Source: a virus
Virus record (IMG/VR): IMGVR_UViG_3300018481_000049
Location: 1 to 34,794 of that record
Direction: 5' to 3' (one strand)
DNA length: 34,794 bases
Positions 1 through 8,333 of the stretch are shown here, in pieces. Below the pieces are notes generated by a model. That model did not search any database. It had not been told where the DNA came from and saw only the letters and a list, made by a program, of their open reading frames with translations. Both the position numbers and the translations under genes were made by a program. Each line of letters opens with the position of its first letter. Position 1 is the first letter of the stretch.

Positions 1-107
1 CCGAAATATGATCCAGTAGCAGAGACCTCAAGAGGCCGGTTTCTCGCACTGTCACTATCGATGAACGCGTTCCAGGCGTGTCTCAGCCGGTCTCCGAGCT
101 TTGCCAT
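1..107 (-). CDS. Portal protein, N-terminal fragment (probable)
   Basis: The gene starts at the ATG at 107, seven bases behind an AAAGGAGG site, and runs off the left edge; only 35 codons are visible. It begins MAKLGDRLRHAWNAF, the amphipathic basic helix that opens many actinophage portal proteins (short start, then R-x-AWNAF). A portal forms the dodecameric ring through which DNA is packaged and ejected. It is the last gene seen in the virion module that contains the large terminase, which fits. The call rests on the first 15 residues and position only, since the conserved core lies outside the window. Confidence 0.55.
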   Translation of the reverse strand, partial: MAKLGDRLRHAWNAFIDSDSARNRPLEVSATGSYF

Positions 108-124
108 ACATCACCTCCTTTCTT

Positions 125-352
125 CTATCGAGGCCAGATCTGTCCGGTGGTAGGTTCGAGATATGTGCTTTCTGTGGCTAAAGCCGAGGTAAGATGATAC
201 GGAGGTGAAATCGTATACTTAGGTTTTTCTATGTCATCTCCATCAGTCACAAAGCCTGCTGCTGATGGTGTGAGAAGGAACGCGAAAGCTCTCCACGTAA
301 CCAAATCCGCTGACGCCGTATACGGCGAAGCTACATTGGCAATAATCGCCAT
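125..352 (-). CDS. Small virion-module protein, unknown function
   Basis: This 75-residue protein starts MAIIANVASPYTASADLVTW. I chose the ATG at 352 because it overlaps the TGA of the upstream gene (TGATG) and has GGGAG about ten bases before it. A longer in-frame ORF reaching 412 would overlap the upstream gene by 61 bases and has no ribosome binding site. The stop at 125 sits directly before the Shine-Dalgarno of the probable portal gene, which supports it as a real translated gene. I recognise no domain. It may be a small capsid or connector accessory protein. Confidence 0.6.
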   Translation of the reverse strand: MAIIANVASPYTASADLVTWRAFAFLLTPSAAGFVTDGDDIEKPKYTISPPYHLTSALATESTYLEPTTGQIWPR

Positions 353-1320
353 CAGGCTGATACTCCCGTATCCCACATGTGGCCTTCTGCCGTAGCCACA
401 TAGGGAACCCAAAGCCGACCTTGAAGAACGTAGGCGTCACCAAACGCAAAACCAGCCGGAGGATTCGTAGGATTGAATCGCATACGTTTTACCTTCCCAT
501 ATGCCCAACCATATATCGGAATTTGCACTGAATCCGAGAAGATGTTTTTCGTGAAGATTCCCCGCTCAGCAACCAAACGCTGCCCACCTTGAAGGGCATC
601 GTTTATCGCAAGCGGACCATAGAACCCTAGAATCCCGCTTCCAGTATTCGGAGAAAGGCTAGTTTGTAGAGCACCACCGTAATGATTGACGTTGGCAATC
701 GCCGGGTTACGGGTCACATGCCCATCTACGTTAGTACTAGGCAGTCCGAATTGATGAATCGGCATCGTGATTGGCAAAGATGTCAGAGGAATATACGCTC
801 CGACATGGACAGCTCCATTAGAAGCCCCATTGAACGCCACCGTGAATCCATCGTCAGCTGCGATCAGCCACCATTTGGTAGACGTACCGCTAGGAGTCCA
901 CGAATTGAATAGAGGCTGAGGAAATGTTGCCGCAATTTGGGTAAGACCCAACGTAAAGTTGGTAGCAACCGGAACCCGACCGACGCTGTCGTATAGAAAT
1001 TGAGTGGAGCTGGGATTAGACACACAGTACTGAGTAACAACATGTGTAGCGGGGTTGTATCCCTCACTGATAAAGAAACGAAGAGATCCATCGCCGAGGG
1101 TTCGACCCATGATGACATAGAAGTCGGCAGGCAATCCCGATTGCGCGGCGAGACACCGAAAGACATACCACCGAACGGCTCCGGTAGCCGGGTAATACTC
1201 CTCGACCAACTCCCATGCTGCGTGAGCAACAAGATCATCTCGGATCTTCTCAGCCATGGCCAGACCGACAGATCCCGCGTCAGGCTGGTTGATAGTGCCA
1301 GTTGTGAAAGCAGTTGCCAT
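352..1320 (-). CDS. Putative virion structural protein, 322 aa
   Basis: The start is the ATG at 1320 (MATAFTTGTINQPDAG), preceded by GGAGTGAT; an upstream in-frame extension to 1356 overlaps the previous gene. The N-terminal 60 residues hold a short helical region (AMAEKIRDDLVAHAAWELVEE). The rest is rich in Gly, Pro, aromatic residues and Ser/Thr, typical of beta-structured phage surface or fibre proteins. No enzyme motif is visible. It lies between a fibre-like protein and the portal, with one base between the upstream stop and its start. The structural role is inferred from composition and neighbours. Confidence 0.6.
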   Translation of the reverse strand: MATAFTTGTINQPDAGSVGLAMAEKIRDDLVAHAAWELVEEYYPATGAVRWYVFRCLAAQSGLPADFYVIMGRTLGDGSLRFFISEGYNPATHVVTQYCVSNPSSTQFLYDSVGRVPVATNFTLGLTQIAATFPQPLFNSWTPSGTSTKWWLIAADDGFTVAFNGASNGAVHVGAYIPLTSLPITMPIHQFGLPSTNVDGHVTRNPAIANVNHYGGALQTSLSPNTGSGILGFYGPLAINDALQGGQRLVAERGIFTKNIFSDSVQIPIYGWAYGKVKRMRFNPTNPPAGFAFGDAYVLQGRLWVPYVATAEGHMWDTGVSA

Positions 1321-1321
1321 A

Positions 1322-1828
1322 TCACTCCGTCCTGATATAGTGGTAAGTGACGGCAACCGCCCCTGAGACGGTATCGAGATTCGTCACAGAAGTGTAGAAA
1401 TCCGAATCGAACGTATCCACCGAAGTCATGTCTACCGCCGGACTGAGAATAAGCGAAAGCATAAACTGACTCGTGACCACTTCGAGAAGTCGTCCGTGGT
1501 TTCCCGTTGGTTTGATTCCTAGAGAACGAGACTGATCATTGTCTCGCATCTCAGCCGTAGGATACAAACGTATCCGAGCAGGACGATTGGTGGCAATTTT
1601 GGTCAGTCTCACCGACGGATATAGGGTGAGAACATCAGTTTCCATTGCCCCAGAACCCAGAACTGCGGTATTCTCGGTTTTCTCAGTGCGGGCGAACCCT
1701 CCGCCAATCATAAGCGGCTCGCCCAACTCGTTGAAGAGCTGAATTTTCTCCGGAAGTTCGTTTGGGTCGAGCGGATCTCCTGTCGTGAGGAGCATTTGAC
1801 GTGTTCGCTGCTGGGTAACTCTGGCCAT
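1322..1828 (-). CDS. Putative virion/fibre-associated protein, 168 aa
   Basis: I set the start at the ATG at 1828 (MARVTQQRTRQ), five bases behind AGGAGG; an in-frame TTG three bases upstream is too close to the ribosome binding site. The central part (RPARIRLYPTAEMRDND) and the end (SVTNLDTVSGAVAVTYHYIR) look like a beta-sandwich module of the type seen in phage fibre and capsid-decoration proteins. The N-terminus holds a short helical region. It is followed one base later by the next gene. Function is unknown beyond a likely virion role. Confidence 0.55.
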   Translation of the reverse strand: MARVTQQRTRQMLLTTGDPLDPNELPEKIQLFNELGEPLMIGGGFARTEKTENTAVLGSGAMETDVLTLYPSVRLTKIATNRPARIRLYPTAEMRDNDQSRSLGIKPTGNHGRLLEVVTSQFMLSLILSPAVDMTSVDTFDSDFYTSVTNLDTVSGAVAVTYHYIRTE

Positions 1829-1864
1829 CAATCCCTCCTCTCGCCAAATCGGTATTTCATCAAG

Positions 1865-2053
1865 TTACTGTTTGGGCCGGAGGGGAGTCCCGCCAACCAG
1901 CTTCAGAATATCTTCCGAAGAGAGCTCTCGATCCGTCGGAATCGGAACCACGGAATTGGGAAGCGTCGTGTATACCCAATCCCCCGCCTTCATGTTCTCT
2001 TCAGCAGCCTTTTCCAGCTTGTCGAGCGCAGCTTTGTTCGCAGGAGCACTCAT
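1865..2053 (-). CDS. Small hypothetical protein (62 aa) coupled to the tagged metallopeptidase
   Basis: The ATG at 2053 overlaps the TGA of the upstream 477-aa gene as ATGA, so translation is probably coupled. The sequence is hydrophilic with a helical N-terminal half (NKAALDKLEKAAEENMKAGDW) and a Pro-rich tail. No transmembrane segment or known motif is present. It could be a chaperone or inhibitor of the upstream peptidase, or just a small virion protein; nothing in the sequence decides this. Confidence 0.55.
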   Translation of the reverse strand: MSAPANKAALDKLEKAAEENMKAGDWVYTTLPNSVVPIPTDRELSSEDILKLVGGTPLRPKQ

Positions 2054-3483
2054 GTCACACCACCCATTTCGTCGAATAGAGCTTTCGCCCTGGTCACATC
2101 CCCAGGAGACATCTTGGCCCGGAACTCAGGAGTAAAATAATGTCCTGACAATTCTGCCAAGGCTTCTGCCGGTTCTGTGGCAGCGTATTTGCTCAGCTTG
2201 CTGAGTTGCTTGAACGAGAACCCGTGCTTCTTGAGGGTTTGCTTGTGAAACTTGCTTTTATTTATCCCCCAGTTGATTTGTCCTCGGAATCCACCCTTGG
2301 TAAAGGCATCGAAGGCGGGCGGTATATCACCATGAGCTACAGCCAGCATATGACCCATCTCATGGTAGCCCAAGAACTTCTTGGTAAATACCCCAGGCTG
2401 CATGGACTTTACGTACTCTGCCTCTGCCGGAGACAATCCGTCCATAAGGTCGTTATAGAGAAGGCGAGCTTCGCCCTTCTTGATGGACATTACCGCGGCT
2501 GGGCTTTTCATGGCGGCTAGTCCCTCCATGCCCGGGGCATGGGACATAGGGACGACTTCGACTTTCAAGTTGCGTACGGCGGGGTACTTCTCCCGCATCT
2601 CCTCAAAAGTAGAGATGAGTTCGGCATGCCGCCCCTTCACGTAGTCATTCGGAAACCCATTGATGCTACGAATATCGGCATAGCCCTTGGAGGTGTCGAC
2701 CATCAGTTTGTCGGTGTTCTTCAACCGAAAGGCGGGATGGCCATGATCCAGTTTACCTAACGGAGTTTTACTGAGCGGCCCTTTAGCCAGGTCAGATAGG
2801 TCAAACTCAGGAGCTCTTCCTGCTGCGTAATGGCGATAGGCAACGTACCCGCCAATAGCAACGACGCCTACTCCAGCGGCAAGCAAGGCCTTCTTCTGAG
2901 TAGGGCTCAGTCCACCCCGACCCTCGTTGCTTTCTTCCTTCTTCGTCCCAACAGATTCGACTCGTCCGGAAGAGCTTTTCCGAGGCGGAGTAGCATTTCC
3001 AGTGGCGAAACCCTCCGGTGTTCTCTGCTTTGCCGCTTCGTTACGACGAGCAGTACCTCGATCGGAAGTTTCTTCTGCCTTCCGATGCCCCCAGCGCATA
3101 CCCTTGACTCCGTAGTGAGCCAAAGATTCCGGAGGATCCTCGTCCAACTGAGCGTAATATCGCTTCAGCGCCTTGGCTGCCTTTTGCTTCTGATCGTCAG
3201 AGACCCCCTTGAGCCCACCTCGAGCCCCAGCCAAAGCTGCTGCAGCAGCGTGCACACCATTCCGATTCAAGGCCCCGTTAGGAGTCTTGACCGGCAGCTT
3301 GCATTGACTCTTGGAAGTAGGCTCCTCGTCATGAACATGGATCGAACATGCCGCATGCCACTGCTCGATCGAGTAATCGGCCTTGGTATAGTCGCTCCAG
3401 GGCTTTTCGGAGATATGAGCAACAGAGTAGTGCTTGAGCGCCTCCTCCGGGGAGGCGAAATGCTGGACTTGGCCCAGTATCAT
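2050..3483 (-). CDS. Tagged virion protein with HExxH zinc-metallopeptidase-like domain
   Basis: This 477-residue protein has four parts. Residues 1-120 resemble the conserved 'QWHAAC...KLPV...GALN..GVHAAAAAL.GARGG..RYY..PPES' segment found in phage head and protease proteins. Residues 123-135 are the tag HYGVKGMRWGHRK (DNA 3079-3117). A basic linker leads to a membrane-like segment (about 198-219, LLAAGVGVVAIGGYVAY). The C-terminal domain has HEMGH at 374-378 and candidate third-ligand glutamates at 437-444 (EPAEALAE), as in zincins. The ATG at 3483 follows CAGGAGG. Zinc peptidase activity is inferred from motif and spacing only. The enzyme could process head proteins or act in the host after ejection. 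Confidence 0.6.
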   Translation of the reverse strand: MILGQVQHFASPEEALKHYSVAHISEKPWSDYTKADYSIEQWHAACSIHVHDEEPTSKSQCKLPVKTPNGALNRNGVHAAAAALAGARGGLKGVSDDQKQKAAKALKRYYAQLDEDPPESLAHYGVKGMRWGHRKAEETSDRGTARRNEAAKQRTPEGFATGNATPPRKSSSGRVESVGTKKEESNEGRGGLSPTQKKALLAAGVGVVAIGGYVAYRHYAAGRAPEFDLSDLAKGPLSKTPLGKLDHGHPAFRLKNTDKLMVDTSKGYADIRSINGFPNDYVKGRHAELISTFEEMREKYPAVRNLKVEVVPMSHAPGMEGLAAMKSPAAVMSIKKGEARLLYNDLMDGLSPAEAEYVKSMQPGVFTKKFLGYHEMGHMLAVAHGDIPPAFDAFTKGGFRGQINWGINKSKFHKQTLKKHGFSFKQLSKLSKYAATEPAEALAELSGHYFTPEFRAKMSPGDVTRAKALFDEMGGVT

Positions 3484-3508
3484 TCAAATGCCTCCTGGTA
3501 GTTACTTC

Positions 3509-4114
3509 TTATAATGCGACCATCCGAAAAGCAGTGACCGATACCTGAGGAATTGTGGATCCGCTGAAGTCCCCTCCAGATGAAGTTTCCACACCTGCAT
3601 AAAGGTAGCTATCCCCTTGAGTAGGAATATGAATCGGGACCAGGAATCGACTTTGATAAGTAAGGGGATCTACCCCAGCAAACGCGGTTGCATTTGCGTT
3701 GTAGATTTCTGTCTGATTACCAACCTGAGTCCCTTCGTTTCCCAGAGTTACCTTGATCGGCTTAGCTTGGAACGAGTTGTCGAAGAAATGAATAGCGCCT
3801 GAAAACAGATAGACACCGGGACCAGGAGGCCTGATAGCTCCGATATACCAGTCACCCTCTTCTTCTCCAGCCGATTCCGGTACCCTTGTCCATTCTCCTG
3901 AGTATACGGTAAGAGCACTGTCATTTTCTGTCCGCATCTCACGACTGTGACCGGAGTCAGGTACTTCCTGGAATACAAATCGAGCCGAATCTAAGGAAGC
4001 AGCACCTCCTCCTAGATCAATCAGCGTTCCGTCCGGATTGAACAGCTTGAGTTTTACTTCTTCTCGCTCGCCAACCTTGCGCTGCTTGAAGATATGCGCC
4101 TTGTATGTGGTCAC
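3509..4114 (-). CDS. Putative virion protein, 201 aa
   Basis: The start is a GTG at 4114 that overlaps the TAG of the terminase gene; GGAGG lies ten bases upstream. The predicted protein is beta-rich and acidic, with repeated short strands and a C-terminal 'YLYAGVETSSGGDFSGSTIPQVSVTAFRM' type segment. It has no membrane segment or catalytic motif. It sits directly behind the large terminase and before the tagged metallopeptidase, so it is probably a structural or head-completion protein. I do not recognise the family. Confidence 0.6.
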   Translation of the reverse strand: MTTYKAHIFKQRKVGEREEVKLKLFNPDGTLIDLGGGAASLDSARFVFQEVPDSGHSREMRTENDSALTVYSGEWTRVPESAGEEEGDWYIGAIRPPGPGVYLFSGAIHFFDNSFQAKPIKVTLGNEGTQVGNQTEIYNANATAFAGVDPLTYQSRFLVPIHIPTQGDSYLYAGVETSSGGDFSGSTIPQVSVTAFRMVAL

Positions 4115-5859
4115 TACTCGAACGCCTCCTGATTGGCTTTGAATGCGATGTAGGCGTCCATCATGGCCGCTACGTTGTCGATCTTCTCTTCCTGGCGCCT
4201 CTTGAGTAGCTTGCGATTACCGTTGGTATCCTCCAGGGTAATGGCATTGCCCATGGCGAACGACATCAAAGATTGGTCGAAGATGAGATGACGATCTTCG
4301 GACAACTTCTTCAGCTCACCGAGCGGCACAGACTCGGTCTTGGCCCCCTGGATCACCTTTTCAATTCCGAAGGGACCGTTCTCAGCCTCCCAACGCTTGA
4401 CAAACTCCTTGGCGTTGTAGGGGTCATAGCCGAAGCAGCGCACGTCGTACTCGGAAGCGAGAACAAAAGCATCAAGATCGTCATAGATCTGTTCCCAATC
4501 GAGCACGGTTCCGTCCATAACATGGAGGCTACCCTCTTTGATGAACTCCTCGTACTTTTGTCGCATAGACGCTTGCAGCAACATGAGCGTGCGTTCGGTG
4601 ATGTAGCTTCGTGTCTTCACTCCATAGAGATCTCCGCCCAACGGGAAGAGAAAGGTGAAGGCCCAGAAGTCATCGCCCTGCGATGCATCCATTCCCAGTG
4701 AGCAGGGCAGCTGCCAGAACTCACGAACACGATGCGGCAACGTCTCCTCGTAGGTGAAGAAGTAGGTGTAACCCTCCATGGGGATGCCAAACCGCTTGGC
4801 GAGAATATCGTTGCGCGCTGCCGGAGCCTTCTCGGCGCGTTCGACGTCCAACTGATATGTCTCGTACGTCACTGTTTGCCCAAGATTGGGATTCGCCTTC
4901 AGCCACATGGCTGGATCCGCTACTTCCTCCAACTCGTCCAGTTTGTAGTGCCAGATCGAGATGTGGGGAGCGGTGTACTCACCCTTGAGGATGTCCGCAA
5001 GCTCCATTTTGATTGTATCGCCCGAACCGTTGCGAACCGTGCCTTCCGAAGAGATAGCGATGATCAGATAGTCATCCAGCTTGGACGCGCCCTGTTCCAC
5101 CGCCCCGATGACATCCTCTCGAAGGTCACCAGACAACCACTCATCGATGGTAGCGATCTTGGTCCGAAGCCCTTGAAGCTTGTTGATGGTCATCGGCCGA
5201 ATCTCCAGCAGAGATCCGGTAAGAAAGTTCTCGATACCCTTCTTGGTGGTCGCCAACTTCTGCCGCAGCATTCGATTGCCAGTGGTGTTCTGCAGCGAAC
5301 CCTCGGTAAGGAACTTGAACAACGGACCCCGAGCACGAGTTATGGCAGTTCGGAAGGGTGACAAGACCTCTTCCGCCTGCTTCATGGTCGGGGCCGCTGT
5401 AATCTGATGGGTGGTGGAGGTATCGACAGTTAGGAAGTAGGCGTGGACCAGGGCCGCAAACATCGACTTGGCGGCGCCGCGAGCCACGATGAGGTAGAAC
5501 TTCTTGACCAGCCGGATCTTGAGCGTCCGGGTCTCGTAATGGCCCCCGTGGTTGCCGTCGGAGGGGACGTAGACCGACCGGTCCATGAAGTAGTACCAGC
5601 CGAAGATCTGCTCGGCCCATAGCTTGAAGGTGAACAGAAGGTGGAGATCGCTTCCTTCCGTCAGGGTCATCTCACCCTCACAGAAGCGCAGAAAGCCCTC
5701 CACCGCCTGATCATCGTAGTAAAGGTTGGGGTTTGCGATGAGTGAATCGATCCGGTTCATCTCCAGCGAGATCTCCCGGTTGACCGGAATCTCTCCTCGC
5801 ATCACCGCATTGCGGAACTGCCCGTAGTACACCGGGACTGCCGAATTGGACAGCGCCAC
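4114..5859 (-). CDS. terL: Terminase large subunit
   Basis: This 581-residue protein is the DNA-packaging motor ATPase and nuclease, acting at the portal of the prohead. A Walker A-like motif lies at about 125-132 (VARGAAKS) and Walker B at 236-240 (ATIDE), typical of HK97/P27-type large terminases. The nuclease domain begins near Asp391 (GMDASQGDD), with further acidic residues around YDPYN and the C-terminal KIDNVAAMMDAYIA segment common to this family. Length is normal. The GTG start at 5859 has AAAGGAGG about eight bases upstream. No frameshift or truncation is seen. The candidate small subunit is some 9 kb upstream, which is unusual spacing. Confidence 0.93.
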   Translation of the reverse strand: MALSNSAVPVYYGQFRNAVMRGEIPVNREISLEMNRIDSLIANPNLYYDDQAVEGFLRFCEGEMTLTEGSDLHLLFTFKLWAEQIFGWYYFMDRSVYVPSDGNHGGHYETRTLKIRLVKKFYLIVARGAAKSMFAALVHAYFLTVDTSTTHQITAAPTMKQAEEVLSPFRTAITRARGPLFKFLTEGSLQNTTGNRMLRQKLATTKKGIENFLTGSLLEIRPMTINKLQGLRTKIATIDEWLSGDLREDVIGAVEQGASKLDDYLIIAISSEGTVRNGSGDTIKMELADILKGEYTAPHISIWHYKLDELEEVADPAMWLKANPNLGQTVTYETYQLDVERAEKAPAARNDILAKRFGIPMEGYTYFFTYEETLPHRVREFWQLPCSLGMDASQGDDFWAFTFLFPLGGDLYGVKTRSYITERTLMLLQASMRQKYEEFIKEGSLHVMDGTVLDWEQIYDDLDAFVLASEYDVRCFGYDPYNAKEFVKRWEAENGPFGIEKVIQGAKTESVPLGELKKLSEDRHLIFDQSLMSFAMGNAITLEDTNGNRKLLKRRQEEKIDNVAAMMDAYIAFKANQEAFE

Positions 5860-5872
5860 TTACCCCTCCTTT

Positions 5873-6031
5873 CTACGGTGGTGGCCCTCGCCGACCCCGC
5901 CAACTGGAATAGCCATAGGGAACTGCTGGTACGAAGAGCATGATCAGGCCAGCAATCACGACCAGAAGTCCCAGCAATGACGAAAGCGTAAACCAGATGA
6001 CAACTCCGATTAGAATTACTATCAGACCCAA
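5873..6031 (-). CDS. Small membrane protein (52 aa), TTG start
   Basis: This short gene fills the gap between the 753-aa tagged gene and the terminase. GAGGAGG lies seven bases before a TTG at 6031, and the frame stays open for 52 residues to a TAG just before the terminase ribosome binding site. The sequence holds two adjacent hydrophobic stretches (LIVILIGVVIWF and LLGLLVVIAGLIMLFV) and ends in a basic, Pro-rich tail (WRGRRGPPP). It may be a holin-like or virion-linked membrane protein. Only composition and position support this. Confidence 0.6.
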   Translation of the reverse strand: MGLIVILIGVVIWFTLSSLLGLLVVIAGLIMLFVPAVPYGYSSWRGRRGPPP

Positions 6032-6051
6032 GCGAATACCTCCTCTCTCGA

Positions 6052-8313
6052 CTAGAATCCTCTCGCCATCGCCTTTCTCCGGACGACTCGTTCGGCACTC
6101 TGCTGACCCTGGCCCTTGAGGAACCCACCTACGAACTTCTTGCCCCCAGAGGTAGTCAGCTGTTTCACCTGCTGCTCGAGTTGGAGCCGATTGGCTACAT
6201 CTTTGAGCTCTTTGTTGGATAGCGCGGCGGTTCCGCTCTTGACGAGCTTGGTCCGGGCTTGCGCCACCTTTACCGCATCTTCATGGGCAGGTTGGTTTTC
6301 TCCGCCCTCTACCTTGATCTTGGTCTTTCGCTTCGTCCCATGCGGAACGATCGACTTGGCCGTGGTTCCTACCGCCGTCGGCTCTGCCTTTCGCTGACCC
6401 CAGCGCATACCCTTGACCCCATAGTGTTCGAGGATAAAGGCGGCGCCGACGTCAACCGAGGACTGGGCCAACCCGGTCTCGACCTGCTTGAGATCGGTAA
6501 TATAGCCCTCATTGTCCATGACAACTTCGAGTGTCGTGAAGTCGTCGATAGCAGCGTGCTTTACCGGACGAGAGCTGACGTCCCAGTAATGCTTCGACTT
6601 GGGAAGCTCTCCGCCCTGAGCAGGTAGTTCGATCCCGCGCTCACGAATCGTATACTGACGATCACCCGAGACGTTCTTCAGCGAATTGGCTGTAGTTTCC
6701 AGCCGCTTGACATAGGTCTCTCTGGCGTCTTTGCGATAGGCTTTCGCCTCTGGAGAAAATGGCTTCTTTACCCGATTGGTAAGCTTGGCGTAATCTCCGT
6801 GCCGAGCCTTGACCGCAGGTAGGTCCTTCTTTCGAAAGTCTGGTTTCGCTCCTCGAATAACCTGTTCGCGAGCCCTTCCACTTTCGACCTGATTCTCGAA
6901 GGTAACATCTCCGACATACCTGGCCGTACCCTTAGCCGCCTTCTTGACTCCGCGTCCAACAGATCGGGCACCTGCGCCAACCTGCGCCTTCCGATGCCCC
7001 CAGCGCATACCCTTGACCCCGTAGTGAGCAAGGAACTCGGCACCGAGATCGGCAGTCTGAGCCATTGCGTCCACTTCGAAGTCGTCGAACTTGAGGCCTA
7101 CGATATGACCAGTGGCATCGCGTAGGATCTTGCCCGAGAAGGTGACGACTTCGTCTTCATCCTCAGCGGCATGCTTGACCCGCTTGGGAAGCGGGGTCGG
7201 AGCGCCTTCCTTGGCGTGAATCGTGAAGTCGTAGCCATCGTTCTTGAACTTGACATCGAGATGCATGGTCTGACGCTTGTTGCCAATCGAGTTGGCCGAT
7301 TGGCGATAAGCATCCTGCATCAATTTCTGAACTTCACCGTCGTACTGCTTCTGCTTCGCAGGGTTCTTCGTCAGATCGTCGGGATACTTCTTGTTGATCG
7401 CGCCGATTTCTCGGTTGAAGCGTTCGCCCGATCCGTTATGGATCTTGACGAAGTTCTCGGCCGACTGGGCCTTCTTCTTGAACTTCTTCTCTTCTCTGTC
7501 AGCCAGCTTGGCCCCGACGCCGCGAACTCCACCTCGGGCCACACGGATCTGGGCAGGCCAGGTAAGCGGTTGGATGACGGGAACGATGACACCGGCGGCA
7601 ATCTTGGCCGCATCAGTAGACAGCTCATGCCCCTGCGGATCCAGATATCGTTGAATCCCTTCTCGGCGTGTTTCCCCCGCCCCACTCGTGTTGTTTCGAA
7701 CTCCCCAGCGCATGCCCTTGACCCCGTAATGCTGGAGATCGCTCATGGCGACGTCCATCGGTATCGCCATCTCGTCAAACTCCTCCCAGTAGTCTTTGAG
7801 CAGAAACTCAGGACCTTCGAAGTCACCGGTCCATACCGCGATCTTGTTGAAGCTGACGTCGTAGATCGATCCGAACTGATCGTCAGGAATCTGCTTGGCC
7901 GGAGTTGCAGGATAACCCAGCGTCAGATGCGGAATCCACGATTGCCCAGGAGCCCCTACTGCTTCAGGAGGTTCGAATTGCTTGGTAGAGTCGTAGGCGG
8001 TCTTGACGTTGGAATCTTTCAGCAGCAAGCTGCGAAAATCCCGAACCGCCTTGAAGTCGTAACGGCCCTTCTTGAAGAAGAGAACATCCGCCTGATCGGC
8101 CCCCAACTCGCCGCGACGATCCACCGGCAGGTAGAATCGCTTCAAGGAGGTGCTTGTCGCATGCTCTACGAACTGCATGATGGATTGAAGATTCGATATC
8201 TGATCTGAATCGCCCAGAAACAGCAGGGTGAGATGGGGAATCTTCTCACTGGAGATCTTCCAGACACGATCGTTCTCATCGGGAATAGCTACGATGACCA
8301 GATTACTACCCAT
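6052..8313 (-). CDS. Triple-tagged protein with N-terminal 2H phosphoesterase domain
   Basis: This 753-residue protein opens with a 2H phosphoesterase (LigT/cyclic phosphodiesterase-like) domain. Its paired H-x-T motifs are H27-L-T29 (IPHLTLLFLGD) and H129-L-T131 (IPHLTLGYP), about 100 residues apart as usual for the family. Such enzymes open 2',3'- or other cyclic phosphodiester bonds; phage Acb1 is one. Three copies of HYGVKGMRWG follow at about 195, 430 and 630 (DNA 7696-7731, 6988-7026, 6388-6426). The two ~200-residue segments ending in tags 2 and 3 look duplicated. The C-terminus is a basic helical region (LSNKELKDVANRLQLEQQVKQL begins near 685). ATG 8313 follows GGAGGTGA. Virion location and substrate are inferred. 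Confidence 0.7.
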   Translation of the reverse strand: MGSNLVIVAIPDENDRVWKISSEKIPHLTLLFLGDSDQISNLQSIMQFVEHATSTSLKRFYLPVDRRGELGADQADVLFFKKGRYDFKAVRDFRSLLLKDSNVKTAYDSTKQFEPPEAVGAPGQSWIPHLTLGYPATPAKQIPDDQFGSIYDVSFNKIAVWTGDFEGPEFLLKDYWEEFDEMAIPMDVAMSDLQHYGVKGMRWGVRNNTSGAGETRREGIQRYLDPQGHELSTDAAKIAAGVIVPVIQPLTWPAQIRVARGGVRGVGAKLADREEKKFKKKAQSAENFVKIHNGSGERFNREIGAINKKYPDDLTKNPAKQKQYDGEVQKLMQDAYRQSANSIGNKRQTMHLDVKFKNDGYDFTIHAKEGAPTPLPKRVKHAAEDEDEVVTFSGKILRDATGHIVGLKFDDFEVDAMAQTADLGAEFLAHYGVKGMRWGHRKAQVGAGARSVGRGVKKAAKGTARYVGDVTFENQVESGRAREQVIRGAKPDFRKKDLPAVKARHGDYAKLTNRVKKPFSPEAKAYRKDARETYVKRLETTANSLKNVSGDRQYTIRERGIELPAQGGELPKSKHYWDVSSRPVKHAAIDDFTTLEVVMDNEGYITDLKQVETGLAQSSVDVGAAFILEHYGVKGMRWGQRKAEPTAVGTTAKSIVPHGTKRKTKIKVEGGENQPAHEDAVKVAQARTKLVKSGTAALSNKELKDVANRLQLEQQVKQLTTSGGKKFVGGFLKGQGQQSAERVVRRKAMARGF

Positions 8314-8333
8314 TTTGAAGCGTCACCTCCTTT

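Noticed and set aside
7171-8208. Long plus-strand ORF (345 codons) opposite the triple-tagged gene
   Set aside because: No ribosome binding site, no domain, and it mirrors a well-supported minus-strand gene; typical antisense shadow.
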